Shown: positions 25,632 to 35,453, counted from the first letter of the stretch. The stretch: 48,636 nucleotides of DNA from JBBPYC01 sp038200275 (GCA_038200275.1 JBBPYC010000077.1:1-48636); one strand, 5' to 3'. Numbers and translations: made by a program. The notes: a model not told the origin generated them from the sequence alone.

Positions 25632-27002
25632 ATGACCTATCGCAGCATCAATCCCTTCACCAACACCGTGGAGGAGTCTTTCGACGAACTGAGCGACCAG
25701 CAGCTGCAAGCCAAGCTGGAAGCCGCTCAGGCCTGCTTTGACAACACTTGGCGCAACCAGACTTTCGCGCAGCGAAAGGCTGTGCTCAAGCGCGCAGCGG
25801 CCTTGATGCGCGAGCGCCAGCAAGCCTTGGCCGAGCTGGCCACGCGGGAGATGGGCAAGCTCATCGGCCAAAGCGCTGGCGAAGTGGCGCTTAGCGCCGC
25901 CATCATCGACTACTACGCCGACCACGCCGAGGCGTTTCTCGCGCCCGAGCCGCTGAAGACTGACAAAGGCCAGGCCGTGGTGGAGAGCACCCCGATGGGC
26001 GTGCTGCTTGGGGTGGAGCCCTGGAACTATCCTTACTACCAAATTGCTCGCTTTGCCGCGCCAAACCTGATGGCCGGCAACGTGGTGATGGTCAAGCACG
26101 CGTCGAACGTGCCGCAGTGCGCACTCGCCTTCGAGCAATTGATGCACGACGCGGGTCTACCCGTCGGCGGCTACACCAACTTGTTCGCGTCTAAAGACCA
26201 GGTGGCCGCGCTGATCGACGACAAGCGTGTACGTGGCGTGGCCTTGACCGGCAGTGAAGCGGCAGGTGCCGTGGTGGCGGCACAAGCCGGCCAGAATCTG
26301 AAGAAGTCGACTATGGAACTGGGCGGCAGCGACGCCTTCATCGTGCTGGAAGATGCCGACATGGCACGCGCTGTGAAACAGGCCGTCAGCGGCCGCATGG
26401 GCAATGCGGGTCAGGCCTGCACCGCGTCCAAGCGCTTCATCGTGCTGGACGCCGTGGCCGATGCCTTTCTTGACCAGTTCAAAGCGGCGATGGCTCAGTT
26501 CAAGCCAGGTGACCCGATGGACGAGCGCAGCACGCTTGCTCCGCTTAGCTCGGCCGATGCGCTGGACAAGCTCGAGCAGCAAGTGCAAAACGCAGTGCAG
26601 CACGGTGCCAAGTTGGTGCTGGGTGGCCAGCGAGTGGCGGGCACGCAGGGCAACTTCATGGAGCCAACCATCCTGACCGATATCGCCGAAGACAATCCCA
26701 TGTTCGGCGAAGAATTCTTCGGCCCCGTGGCGCTGTTCTTCCGCGTGTCCGATGAAGCCGCCGCGGTGGCGCTGGCCAACAACTCGCCCTTCGGCCTGGG
26801 TGGCTCGGTGTTCACCCAAGACGTTGAGCGCGGCCGCCGGGTGGCGCGCCGGATCGACACCGGCATGGTGTTTGTCAACTCGGCCGCGGTATCTCTGCCC
26901 GACCTCCCCTTTGGCGGCACCAAGAACTCGGGTTATGGCCGCGAGCTCTCATCCGCGGGCATTCAGGAGTTCGTCAACAAGAAACTGATTCGCGTGGCTT
27001 GA
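25632..27002 (+). CDS. NAD(P)-dependent succinate-semialdehyde dehydrogenase-like aldehyde dehydrogenase
   Basis: 456 residues, aldehyde dehydrogenase superfamily. Catalytic residues: Asn132 in PWNYPYY, Glu229 in MELGGSDAF, Cys263 in GQACTASKRF. GVALTGSEAAG is the coenzyme loop, and EEFFGPVALFFRV and PFGGTKNSGYGREL follow. It starts SINPFTNTVEESF and resembles the GabD/Sad branch; oxidation of succinate semialdehyde is the usual annotation, but other short aldehydes are possible. A strong SD (AAGGAG) precedes ATG 25632. The gap to the next gene (27003-27232) shows nothing clear. Confidence 0.93.
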   Translation: MTYRSINPFTNTVEESFDELSDQQLQAKLEAAQACFDNTWRNQTFAQRKAVLKRAAALMRERQQALAELATREMGKLIGQSAGEVALSAAIIDYYADHAEAFLAPEPLKTDKGQAVVESTPMGVLLGVEPWNYPYYQIARFAAPNLMAGNVVMVKHASNVPQCALAFEQLMHDAGLPVGGYTNLFASKDQVAALIDDKRVRGVALTGSEAAGAVVAAQAGQNLKKSTMELGGSDAFIVLEDADMARAVKQAVSGRMGNAGQACTASKRFIVLDAVADAFLDQFKAAMAQFKPGDPMDERSTLAPLSSADALDKLEQQVQNAVQHGAKLVLGGQRVAGTQGNFMEPTILTDIAEDNPMFGEEFFGPVALFFRVSDEAAAVALANNSPFGLGGSVFTQDVERGRRVARRIDTGMVFVNSAAVSLPDLPFGGTKNSGYGRELSSAGIQEFVNKKLIRVA

Positions 27003-27232
27003 TGTCGGGGGTGTGCCGTGCTCAGGGCCGCCCACGTTTCGCGCAAAGCTGCAGATTGTCCGGCCGTGCCGGGCTCGCCGAAGCTGCGTGCCTTGCGCGC
27101 CAAGGGTCTGTGCGGGCTGCGAGGGTGAGGGCGGTGTCCCGAAACATGCTGAAGACGCGACCGGATCATTCGATTGCAAGTCTCTCGTGAAATATCGGGA
27201 TCGGGGGCGAGCGGACCACCACTGGCGATCGG

Positions 27233-28195
27233 TTAGAGCGCCCCGAGCCGCTCCAGCACCATTTGCACCGCCACTCTCCCCTCCGCTGTCAATGGCGCCT
27301 GCGGCGCCAACGGCTCCCCCACTGCATAGCCCTGCATCTCCAGCCCGCCCTTCACGCAAGCCGCTAGGTTGTACTTCGCAAACGCCTGATTGATGCCCCA
27401 CAGCGGGCGTTGCAGTTCCATCGCACCAGCCCAGTCGCCGGCTTTGCAGCGCTCGTACAACGCCACGCTCTGGCGCGGCACCAGGCAGGCGGGGCCAGCG
27501 AGCCAGCCGACGCCGCCGATCATCATCACGGCCGCTGGAATGTGGGATGAGGCGGCGAAGACTTGCATGCGGCCTTCGACTTTTTGCATGATGGACAGCA
27601 GGCGGCCGGTGTTGAATGAGGCGTCTTTCAAGTAGCGGATGTTGTCGATGTGGGAGAGCTTGTCGATCACGGGCAGGCTCAGGTCGGAGCGCTGAAAGTT
27701 CGGGTTCGTATAGAGCACGATGGGCAGCGCCACCGCATCGGCGATCGTTTTGAAGTAGCTGTAGACGCCGGCGGCGTCGATGGGAAAGTACGCTTCCAGA
27801 ATCGCGAGGATGCCGTCGGCGCCGCGGGTCTCATAGGCTTTGGCTTGCGCCACCGCGTCTGCCGTGCTGCAGGAGGCGACGCCGGGGATCACCGGCACGC
27901 GGCCAGCTGCGGCGTCGATCACGCATTCGACGACTTCCATGCGCTGGGCTGCGTTCAGATAGGCGAACTCGCCGGTGGAGCCGAGCGGGGACAGGCCGTG
28001 CACGCCGGCTTCGATCAAGTCGTTGCACAGGCGCGATAGGACTGGCGTGTCGATGGAGCCATCGGCGCGCACCGGGGACACCAGATAGGGCATCACGCCG
28101 GCGAACACGCGCGGCTTCACGACTGTGGCCTTGGCGGCCGCAGCAGACGAGGCGGATGGAGAACGCGATAGGTCGATGGGCGGGTTATGGGGCAT
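27233..28195 (-). CDS. DapA-like dihydrodipicolinate synthase family lyase/synthase
   Basis: 320 residues, TIM-barrel class I aldolase family. Schiff-base Lys190 in IRYLKDAS, the conserved Tyr162 in VLYTNPNF, and LSPLGSTGEFAYL for the pyruvate-binding GxxGE motif. The N-terminal 25 residues are low-complexity (Ser/Ala). It is not necessarily the biosynthetic DapA: many relatives act on sugar acids, sialic acid or hydroxyproline intermediates. The ATG at 28193-28195 follows a GAGG; a start 13 codons earlier is possible. It is divergent from argE with 232 bases between. Confidence 0.88.
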   Translation of the reverse strand: MPHNPPIDLSRSPSASSAAAAKATVVKPRVFAGVMPYLVSPVRADGSIDTPVLSRLCNDLIEAGVHGLSPLGSTGEFAYLNAAQRMEVVECVIDAAAGRVPVIPGVASCSTADAVAQAKAYETRGADGILAILEAYFPIDAAGVYSYFKTIADAVALPIVLYTNPNFQRSDLSLPVIDKLSHIDNIRYLKDASFNTGRLLSIMQKVEGRMQVFAASSHIPAAVMMIGGVGWLAGPACLVPRQSVALYERCKAGDWAGAMELQRPLWGINQAFAKYNLAACVKGGLEMQGYAVGEPLAPQAPLTAEGRVAVQMVLERLGAL

Positions 28196-28427
28196 GGCGG
28201 GGCCTCGGTTGAATGTGTTGAACGGGCGGTGCACGGGCGTTGAAGGCCTGTTCAGGATCAGGCCGCCACACGGGTGTGCGCCAGGGGCGGCGGCCGGCTT
28301 CGATGCTGAGCGTAACCAACGCCGTCACCCCCGCATCGCGAGGTACCTACACTGACGTGTGCCATGCGGACCCGATGTGGGCCTGCCGCCTGCGCCGCTT
28401 TTTTATCCACTCACCCCGAAATCACCC

Positions 28428-29582
28428 ATGAACAATCGCCAATGGCTGGAGCGCCTGGTGGCTTTCGACACCACCAGCCGCAATTCCAATCTCGACCTGA
28501 TCGAATCGGTGCGTGAAGGCCTCTCGGCCCACGGCGTGAACGCGGAGCTGTTTACTTCGCCCGACAAGCGCAAGGCCAACTTGTTCGCCACGTTGCCGGC
28601 GCAAGACGGCTCCATCGACGGCGGCATCATCCTGTCGGGCCACACCGATGTGGTGCCGGTGGACGGCCAGAACTGGGCGAGCGATCCGTTTCAGCTGACC
28701 GAGCGCGAAGGCAAGCTGTTCGCACGCGGTTCGGCGGATATGAAGGGGTTCATCGCGACATCGATGGCGCTGGTGCCGGAGTTTCTGGCGCTGCCGCGCA
28801 AGAAGCCGATCCACTTCGCGTTCTCTTACGACGAAGAGATCGGCTGCATGGGCGCGCCGGTGATGCTCGATGCATTGAAGCGCCGCGGCTTGAAAGCCGA
28901 AGGCTGCATCGTGGGCGAGCCGACCGGCATGCGGCCGGTGGTGGCGCACAAGGGCATCAATCTGTACCGCTGCAGCGTGCACGGCAAGGCCGCGCATTCA
29001 TCGCTCACGCCGCAGGGCTGCAACGCGATCGAATACGCCGCGCGGCTGATCTGCCGCATCCGCGACCTAGCCGACCAGGTGCGTGCCCAGGGGCCGTACG
29101 ATGAATGTTTCGATGTGCCGTTCACCACGCTCAGCACCAACTTGGTCCGCGGCGGCAACGCGCTCAACACGATCCCCGAGTCGTGCGAGTTTCACTATGA
29201 GATTCGCAACCTGCCCGGCATGTCGCCCGACGACCTTCGCGCCAAGCTGGACCAGTATGTGCAAGACGATTTGCTGCCCCGCATGCGCAAGGAGTTTGAT
29301 GGCGCCCAGATCGCGGTCGAGACGGTGGCCTCAGCCCCCGGCATGGAGACCGCCGAGCAGGAAGCCGTGACCGAACTGGTGCGCGCGCTGACCGGCGACC
29401 GCGACGTGCGCAAGGTGGCCTACGGCACGGAAGGTGGCCTGTTTCAGGGTATCGGCATTCCCACGGTGATCTGCGGGCCGGGGCATATCGAGAACGCGCA
29501 CAAGCCCGATGAGTTCGTGGCGATCGACCAGCTGCAGGCATGTGAGGGGTTCTTGCGCAAGCTGGGTCGTTCGCTGGCATGA
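28428..29582 (+). CDS. argE: Acetylornithine deacetylase (M20 peptidase family)
   Basis: 384 residues, di-zinc M20 amidohydrolase that removes acetate from N-acetylornithine. Metal and catalytic marks: SGHTDVVPVDGQ (His and Asp), ARGSADMKGF (bridging Asp), YDEEIGCMGA (catalytic Glu pair), VGEPTGM, HGKAAHSS (dimer-domain His) and GPGHIENAHKPDE at the C-terminus. In Burkholderiales, ornithine is often made by ArgJ instead, and ArgE-like genes next to peptide salvage genes may act on other N-acyl amino acids. It starts ATG 28428 and reads into the iaaA-gsi block, 49 bases later. Confidence 0.93.
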   Translation: MNNRQWLERLVAFDTTSRNSNLDLIESVREGLSAHGVNAELFTSPDKRKANLFATLPAQDGSIDGGIILSGHTDVVPVDGQNWASDPFQLTEREGKLFARGSADMKGFIATSMALVPEFLALPRKKPIHFAFSYDEEIGCMGAPVMLDALKRRGLKAEGCIVGEPTGMRPVVAHKGINLYRCSVHGKAAHSSLTPQGCNAIEYAARLICRIRDLADQVRAQGPYDECFDVPFTTLSTNLVRGGNALNTIPESCEFHYEIRNLPGMSPDDLRAKLDQYVQDDLLPRMRKEFDGAQIAVETVASAPGMETAEQEAVTELVRALTGDRDVRKVAYGTEGGLFQGIGIPTVICGPGHIENAHKPDEFVAIDQLQACEGFLRKLGRSLA

Positions 29583-29631
29583 AGCTTAAGCCGCAGCGCG
29601 CTCGGTCGGGCACCTCCACGCGCATCACGAC

Positions 29632-30573
29632 ATGAAAACCATCCCCGTGATCGCGATTCACGGCGGCGCTGGCACCATCGCTGCCGCAGCGGCCGGTGCG
29701 GATGCGGCACGGCCTTACACGGATGCGCTGAGCGGCATCGTGGCGAGCGCGCAGGCGCTGGTACTGCAAGGCGCCAGCGCGCTGGATGCGGTCTGCCATG
29801 CGGTGGAACTGCTGGAAGATTGCCCGCTTTTCAATGCGGGCCACGGCGCGGTATTCACCCATGCCGAAACGCACGAACTCGATGCCGCCGTGATGGACGG
29901 CACCAATCTGCGTGCGGGTGCGGTCGCTGGGCTCAGCCATATCCGCCGCCCGATCCGCGTGGCGCGGGCGGTGCTGGAGGACGGCGCGCATGTGCTGCTG
30001 GGCGGCGCGGGTGCCGAGGCTTTCGCGCGCGAGCAGGGCCTGGAGATGGTCGATCCGTCGTACTTCTCCACCGAGGCCAGACGCCAGCAGTTGAAAGACG
30101 CGTTGGCTTCGCATCGGGTGATGCTCGATCACGACGCGGCGCCGCTGGCCGAGGGTCAGAAACTCGGCACCGTGGGCGCGGTTGCGCTCGATCAGCAGGG
30201 TCACTTGGCTGCCGCCACCTCCACCGGCGGCCTGACCAACAAGCGCGTCGGCCGCATCGGCGATTCGCCGCTGATCGGTGCTGGCACGTATGCCGATGAC
30301 CGCACGGCTGCGGTGTCGTGCACCGGCAGTGGCGAGATGTTCATTCGCGTGGTGGCAGCCTATGACGTGTGCGCACGCATGATGTACGGCGGGCAATCCC
30401 TGGAGCAGGCTACCCGCGCGGTCGTCATGGAAGTCTTGCCAGCCATTGATGGACGCGGCGGGTTGATTGCTGTGGATCGCCATGGCAATCTTTGCCTGCC
30501 GTTCAATACCGAAGGCATGTACCGCGCTTTCGCCCGTGGCGCAGATGCGCCCCAAGCCGCCATCCACCGCTGA
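29632..30573 (+). CDS. iaaA: Isoaspartyl peptidase / type III L-asparaginase
   Basis: 313 residues, Ntn-hydrolase that matures by cleaving itself before a threonine. The cleavage site is LGTVGAV with Thr180 as new N-terminal nucleophile. Other family marks: VIAIHGGAGT at the start, LFNAGHGAVFT, STGGLTNKRVGRIGDSPLIGAG and SCTGSGEMFIR. It hydrolyses beta-aspartyl dipeptides and asparagine. As in E. coli, it is directly upstream of gsiABCD (14 bases before gsiA), so imported peptides can be degraded by it. Confidence 0.96.
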   Translation: MKTIPVIAIHGGAGTIAAAAAGADAARPYTDALSGIVASAQALVLQGASALDAVCHAVELLEDCPLFNAGHGAVFTHAETHELDAAVMDGTNLRAGAVAGLSHIRRPIRVARAVLEDGAHVLLGGAGAEAFAREQGLEMVDPSYFSTEARRQQLKDALASHRVMLDHDAAPLAEGQKLGTVGAVALDQQGHLAAATSTGGLTNKRVGRIGDSPLIGAGTYADDRTAAVSCTGSGEMFIRVVAAYDVCARMMYGGQSLEQATRAVVMEVLPAIDGRGGLIAVDRHGNLCLPFNTEGMYRAFARGADAPQAAIHR

Positions 30574-30587
30574 ACCCGATTCAACCC

Positions 30588-32510
30588 ATGTCCGCTGTCC
30601 TTGCCGAAGCACCGCGACCGTCCTCTGCTGTGCAGCCGTCGCTTGAACTTGCCGAAGGCCAGGTGCTGGCGGTCGATGCGTTGAGCGTGCGGTTCTCCAC
30701 CTCGGAGCGGGTGGTCGATGCGGTTCGCGAGCTTTCCTTTCATGTGGAGCGCGGTGAGACGCTGGCCATCGTCGGCGAGTCGGGTTCGGGCAAGTCGGTT
30801 ACCTCGCTCGCGCTGATGCGGCTGGTGGAGTGGGGGGGCGGGCGCATCGTCGGCGGCAGCATGGTGTTTCGCCGCCGCAGCCGGGACGTGCTGGATCTGG
30901 CGCGCGCTTCGCCGGCTGCGATGCGCAGCATCCGGGGCGCCGACATCGCGATGATTTTTCAGGAACCGATGACGTCGCTGAACCCGGTGTTCACTGCGGG
31001 CGACCAGATCGCCGAGGCGATCGCGATTCACCAGCACAAAGATCGGGCTGCGGCGCGCGCCGAGGCGTTGCGCATGCTGGAACTGGTGCGCATCCCGGAA
31101 GCGAAAAGCGTGCTCGACCGCTTCCCGCACCAGCTTTCTGGCGGCATGCGCCAGCGCGTGATGATCGCGATGGCGTTGTCGTGCCGGCCTTCGTTGTTGA
31201 TCGCCGATGAACCAACAACGGCGCTCGACGTCACGATCCAGGCACAGATCCTGCAGCTTATCCGCGAGCTGCAGGACGAGATGCAGATGGGTGTGCTGTT
31301 CATCACGCACGACATGGGCGTGGTGGCGGAAGTGGCCGACCGGGTGCTGGTGATGCACCGGGGAAACAAGGTTGAGGCCGGCCCGTCGGAAGCCATTTTT
31401 CATGCACCGCAGCATCCCTATACGCGCGCTCTGCTGTCGGCGGTGCCGCAGTTGGGTGCCATGCAGGGCACCGATCTGCCCGCCCGGTTCGAGCTGCTGC
31501 GCGTCGATGAAGCCGGCGCGCCGCTTGCAGTGTCTGAAGGCGAACACGCCCCGTACGACACGGTCCGCCATGACCAGCCGCCGATCCTGCGGGTCAAGGA
31601 TCTGGTCACGCGCTTCGAACTGCGCAGCGGCTTGTTCGGCCGCGTGACCCGCGAGGTGCATGCGGTCGAGCACGTGAGCTTCGATTTGCATGCCGGCGAA
31701 ACGCTGGCGCTGGTGGGCGAATCGGGCTGCGGCAAATCGACCACCGGGCGTTCGCTGCTGCGGCTGGTGGAAAGCCAGCGCGGCCGCATCGAATTCAACG
31801 GCCGCAACATCCTCGATCTGCCGATGAAGCAGGTGCAGTCCCTGCGGCGCGACATCCAGTTCATCTTTCAGGACCCGTTCGCCTCGCTTGATCCGCGTTT
31901 GACAGTCGGCTTTTCAATCATGGAACCGCTGATGGTGCACGGCATCGCGAAGGGTGCACAAGCCCAGGCACGCGTGCGTTGGTTGCTGGAAAAAGTCGGG
32001 TTGCCGGCCGACAACGCCGAGCGTTATCCGCACGAATTTTCCGGCGGCCAGCGCCAGCGCATTGCGATCGCCCGCGCGCTCGCGTTGAACCCGAAGGTGG
32101 TGGTCGCGGACGAATCGGTGTCGGCACTCGATGTGTCGATCCAGGCGCAGATCGTGAATCTGCTGCTGGATCTGCAGCGTGAGTTCGGCGTAGCTTTTTT
32201 GTTCATCTCGCACGACATGGCGGTGGTCGAACGCGTGAGCCACCGCGTGGCGGTGATGTATCTGGGCCAGATCGTCGAGATCGGCCCGCGCCGCGCGATC
32301 TTTGAGAATCCGCAGCACGCCTACACCCGGCGCTTGATGGCCGCCGTCCCGGTGGCCGACCCGGCGCGCCGGCATATCGGCCGCACGCTGCAGACCGGTG
32401 ATATCCCAAGCGCATCGCACCCAGTGGGCTATGAGCCCGACGTGCGGCCGCTGGTGGAAGTCGGCCCTGGTCATTTCGTGGCGCGTCACAAGACCGGTGG
32501 GGATTTCTGA
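30588..32510 (+). CDS. gsiA: Glutathione/peptide ABC transporter, dual ATP-binding protein GsiA
   Basis: 640 residues with two complete ABC ATPase domains in one chain, as in E. coli GsiA. First domain: Walker A GESGSGKS, signature LSGGMRQR, Walker B LLIADEPTTALD. Second: Walker A GESGCGKS, signature FSGGQRQR, Walker B VVVADESVSALD. Each is followed by an oligopeptide-transporter C-terminal motif (APQHPYTRALL and NPQHAYTRRLM). It drives peptide or glutathione import through gsiC and gsiD. The ATG at 30588 follows iaaA by 14 bases. Confidence 0.95.
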   Translation: MSAVLAEAPRPSSAVQPSLELAEGQVLAVDALSVRFSTSERVVDAVRELSFHVERGETLAIVGESGSGKSVTSLALMRLVEWGGGRIVGGSMVFRRRSRDVLDLARASPAAMRSIRGADIAMIFQEPMTSLNPVFTAGDQIAEAIAIHQHKDRAAARAEALRMLELVRIPEAKSVLDRFPHQLSGGMRQRVMIAMALSCRPSLLIADEPTTALDVTIQAQILQLIRELQDEMQMGVLFITHDMGVVAEVADRVLVMHRGNKVEAGPSEAIFHAPQHPYTRALLSAVPQLGAMQGTDLPARFELLRVDEAGAPLAVSEGEHAPYDTVRHDQPPILRVKDLVTRFELRSGLFGRVTREVHAVEHVSFDLHAGETLALVGESGCGKSTTGRSLLRLVESQRGRIEFNGRNILDLPMKQVQSLRRDIQFIFQDPFASLDPRLTVGFSIMEPLMVHGIAKGAQAQARVRWLLEKVGLPADNAERYPHEFSGGQRQRIAIARALALNPKVVVADESVSALDVSIQAQIVNLLLDLQREFGVAFLFISHDMAVVERVSHRVAVMYLGQIVEIGPRRAIFENPQHAYTRRLMAAVPVADPARRHIGRTLQTGDIPSASHPVGYEPDVRPLVEVGPGHFVARHKTGGDF

Positions 32511-32582
32511 GCGGTAGAGTTGTCTGTTCGCAGGCCGCGCCGCCTGCACTGCTTTGTTTTTTTCGATTCAAGGAGTTTTTGC

Positions 32583-34127
32583 ATGAACCCACGTTTTTCC
32601 CGCATCGCTTCCGGGCTGGCGGTGGCTGGTTTGGCGAGCCTCGCCACCTCCGCCCATGCCGCCAAGGACCTGGTGGTGGCGGTTCAATCGAACTTCACCA
32701 CCACCGATCCCTACGATGCGAACGACACGCTGTCGCAGGCGGTCGCCAAATCGTTTTATCAAGGCTTGTACGGCTTCGACAAGGACATGAAGATGGTTCC
32801 GGTGCTGGCCGACAGCCACACCGTGAGCGACGACGGCCTGGTCTACACCGTCAAGCTCAAGTCGGGCATTCCGTTTCATGACGGCACGGCGTTCAATGCC
32901 GAAGCCGTCAAGGTCAACTTCGACCGCGTAACCAATCCCGACAACAAGCTGAAGCGCTACAACCTCTACAAGAACATTGCCAAGACCGAGGCCGTCGATG
33001 CAACGACGGTGCGCTTCACGCTTAAGGAGCCGTTTTCCCCGTTCATCAATACGTTGGCGCACCCTTCCGGCGTGATCATCTCGCCCGCGGCCCTCGCGCA
33101 ATACGGCAGCAAAGACATCGCGCAGCATCCGGTGGGCACGGGGCCATTCAAGTTCGTCGAATGGAAAGCCTCCAGCCATATGAAAGTCGCCAAGTTCGAC
33201 AACTACTGGCGCAAGGGCTATCCCAAGATCGACAGCATCACTTGGCGCTCGGTAGTCGACAACAACACGCGTGCGGCCATCATGCAGACCAACGAAGCGC
33301 AGTTCGCGTTTCCGATGCCGCCGGAAGCCATCGCGAGCCTGCAGAGCAAGGCGGACCTCGAGGTGACGGTGGCGCCGTCGATCATCCAGCGCTACATCTC
33401 GATGAACACGCAGCACAAGCCGTTTGACAACGTGAAGGTGCGCGAGGCCATCAACTACGCGATCAACAAAGAGGCGCTCGCCAAGGTGGCTTTCTCCGGC
33501 TATGCGATACCGGCCGAGGGCGTCCTGCCCAAGGGCGTGGCTTACAACGTCAAACTGGGACCGTGGCCGTACAACCCGGCCAAGGCCAAAGAGCTGCTCA
33601 AAGAAGCTGGCTACCCCGATGGATTTGAGAGCACGCTCTGGTCTGCCTACAACTACACCACCGCGCACAAGGTGATCCAGTTCGTGCAGCAGCAGCTCGC
33701 GCAGGTGGGCATCAAGGTCAAGGTCGAAGCGCTTGAAGCAGGCCAGCGCGTGGAGCGTGTGGAGAGCGCGCAGGACGCTGCCACCGCGCCGGTGCGTATG
33801 TACTACGTGGGCTGGTCGTCCTCCACCGGCGAAGCCGACTGGGCGCTGCGCCCGTTGCTGGCCGGTGAGTCGTTCCCGCCGAAGCTGTTCAACACGGCTT
33901 ACTACAAGAACCCGGAAGTGGACAGCGATCTGGCAAAAGCGCTGGTCACCACCAGCGATGCCGAGAAAACACGCCTCTACACCGATGCCCAGCAGCGCAT
34001 CTGGAAGGATGCGCCATGGGCTTTTCTCGTGACGGAGCAACTTCTGTCGGTGCGCGCCCGCAGTCTGACCGGCTTCTATGTCATCCCGGACGGCAGCTTC
34101 AATTTCGACGAGGTCGAGATGAAGTGA
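32583..34127 (+). CDS. gsiB: Glutathione/peptide ABC transporter, periplasmic binding protein GsiB
   Basis: 514 residues, SBP_bac_5 family. Signal peptide about residues 1-26 (cleavage after AHA). The mature start KDLVVAVQSNFTTTDPYDAND is characteristic of GsiB, and the fold continues through VKLKSGIPFHDGTAFNAEAVKVNFDR (about residues 88-113) and HPVGTGPFKFVEWK. Strong SD AAGGAG is 8 bases before the ATG at 32583. It delivers peptide to GsiC/GsiD. Ligand is inferred from operon context. Confidence 0.94.
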   Translation: MNPRFSRIASGLAVAGLASLATSAHAAKDLVVAVQSNFTTTDPYDANDTLSQAVAKSFYQGLYGFDKDMKMVPVLADSHTVSDDGLVYTVKLKSGIPFHDGTAFNAEAVKVNFDRVTNPDNKLKRYNLYKNIAKTEAVDATTVRFTLKEPFSPFINTLAHPSGVIISPAALAQYGSKDIAQHPVGTGPFKFVEWKASSHMKVAKFDNYWRKGYPKIDSITWRSVVDNNTRAAIMQTNEAQFAFPMPPEAIASLQSKADLEVTVAPSIIQRYISMNTQHKPFDNVKVREAINYAINKEALAKVAFSGYAIPAEGVLPKGVAYNVKLGPWPYNPAKAKELLKEAGYPDGFESTLWSAYNYTTAHKVIQFVQQQLAQVGIKVKVEALEAGQRVERVESAQDAATAPVRMYYVGWSSSTGEADWALRPLLAGESFPPKLFNTAYYKNPEVDSDLAKALVTTSDAEKTRLYTDAQQRIWKDAPWAFLVTEQLLSVRARSLTGFYVIPDGSFNFDEVEMK

Positions 34128-34190
34128 AACCCGTGCCTCGGCTTCACCCGCGATCCGCCAGCTGACCACTGCTGCTAGCCCACAGCCGCG

Positions 34191-35111
34191 ATGATCAACT
34201 ACGTTCTCAAACGCCTGCTCGGCCTGTTGCCGACGCTGTTGATCGTCGGGGTGCTGGTGTTCCTGTTCGTGCATCTGCTGCCGGGCGATCCGGCGCGACT
34301 GGCCGCGGGCCCGAACGCCGATCTGGAAACGGTTCAGCTGGTGCGCCAGGATCTGGGGCTCGACAAGTCGCTTCCACAGCAGTTCGTGCGCTTCTTCGGC
34401 AACATGCTGCAAGGGGACTTCGGCACCTCGATCCGCACCAAGCGGTCGGTTGCCTCCGAGATTGGTGAGCGCATGTTCCCGACCCTCATGCTCACCATCA
34501 CCAGCATGGTGTGGGCGGTGATCTTTGGCATGGGCATCGGCATCGTGTCGGCGGTGTACCGCAACCAATGGCCTGACCGGGTTGGGATGACGCTGGCGGT
34601 ATCGGGCATCTCGTTTCCCGCGTTTGCGCTGGGCATGCTGCTGATGCAGATTTTCTCGGTCAAGCTCGGCTGGCTGCCCACCATCGGAGCCGATTCATGG
34701 CGCCACTATGTGCTGCCGTCGATCACGTTGGGCGCAGCGGTGGCGGCGGTGATGGCGCGCTTCACGCGGGCGTCATTCATCGAAGTGATTCAAGAGGACT
34801 TCGTGCGCACGGCGCGTGCCAAAGGCGTGCCGGAGAAGATCGTGCTGTTCAAGCACTGCCTGCGCAATGCGCTGATCCCGGTGGTCACGATGATGGGGCT
34901 GCAGTTCGGCTTCCTGCTCGGCGGCTCGATCGTGGTGGAAGCGGTGTTCAATTGGCCCGGCCTTGGGCGCTTGTTGGTCGATTCGGTCAACACGCGGGAC
35001 TATCCGGTGATTCAGGTGCTGGTGCTGCTGTTCTCACTCGAATTTTTGCTGATCAATCTGCTGGTCGATGTGCTCTATGGCTTTATCAATCCGACGATCC
35101 GGTATCAGTGA
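34191..35111 (+). CDS. gsiC: Glutathione/peptide ABC transporter permease GsiC
   Basis: 306 residues, DppB-type permease with about six membrane helices. Starts MINYVLKRLLGLLPTLLIV, has LFVHLLPGDPARL, the EAA-type cytoplasmic loop EDFVRTARAKGVPEKIVLFKH, and ends YGFINPTIRYQ. It forms the inner-membrane channel with GsiD. The 63-base space after gsiB shows no terminator. Confidence 0.95.
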   Translation: MINYVLKRLLGLLPTLLIVGVLVFLFVHLLPGDPARLAAGPNADLETVQLVRQDLGLDKSLPQQFVRFFGNMLQGDFGTSIRTKRSVASEIGERMFPTLMLTITSMVWAVIFGMGIGIVSAVYRNQWPDRVGMTLAVSGISFPAFALGMLLMQIFSVKLGWLPTIGADSWRHYVLPSITLGAAVAAVMARFTRASFIEVIQEDFVRTARAKGVPEKIVLFKHCLRNALIPVVTMMGLQFGFLLGGSIVVEAVFNWPGLGRLLVDSVNTRDYPVIQVLVLLFSLEFLLINLLVDVLYGFINPTIRYQ

Positions 35112-35453
35112 AGGAGCGCGCTTTCCGGGGTGCGATCGCGCCGGCGGCGTACGCTGCTTCGCTCATGTCCCCCGGCCTGCGGCCTCCTCCTTGACTTCGC
35201 TGCGCAGCGCACCCCATCGACACGATCGGTCAGCGCCGTGGTTACTCACAAAACACCACGCAGCGTTCCCCGTGTCGAGGGCATGGGGTGTCCCCCGCAG
35301 CGAAGCAAAGGAGGAGGCGAAGCCGGGGGACATGAGCGGAGAGGGACACCCCATGCCCTCGACACGTAACCCAATGGCACGCACTCTGAAGGCATACACC
35401 CCGAACGGCTCTCAAGCGTCGCAGTTCGTCCAAAACGCAAGCATGCGACCCAC
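35112..35453. repeat. Repeat element between gsiC and gsiD with nested inverted repeats
   Basis: The 342-base gap inside the operon has no gene. It carries a perfect 24-base inverted repeat (35271-35294 and 35343-35366, containing GTCGAGGGCATGGGGTGTC) and a second, longer imperfect inverted pair (35160-35204 and 35296-35338, containing CTCATGTCCCCCGGC). CCCCCGGC/GCCGGGGG and CTTCGCT elements tie it to the repeat family at 13314 and 19003. Its transcript can fold into large hairpins and so may lower gsiD expression relative to gsiC. Confidence 0.75.

Noticed and set aside
32568..34568. A 666-codon minus-strand frame opposite gsiB and gsiC
   Set aside because: Shadow of certain coding sequence on the other strand; His/Arg-rich composition and no domain.
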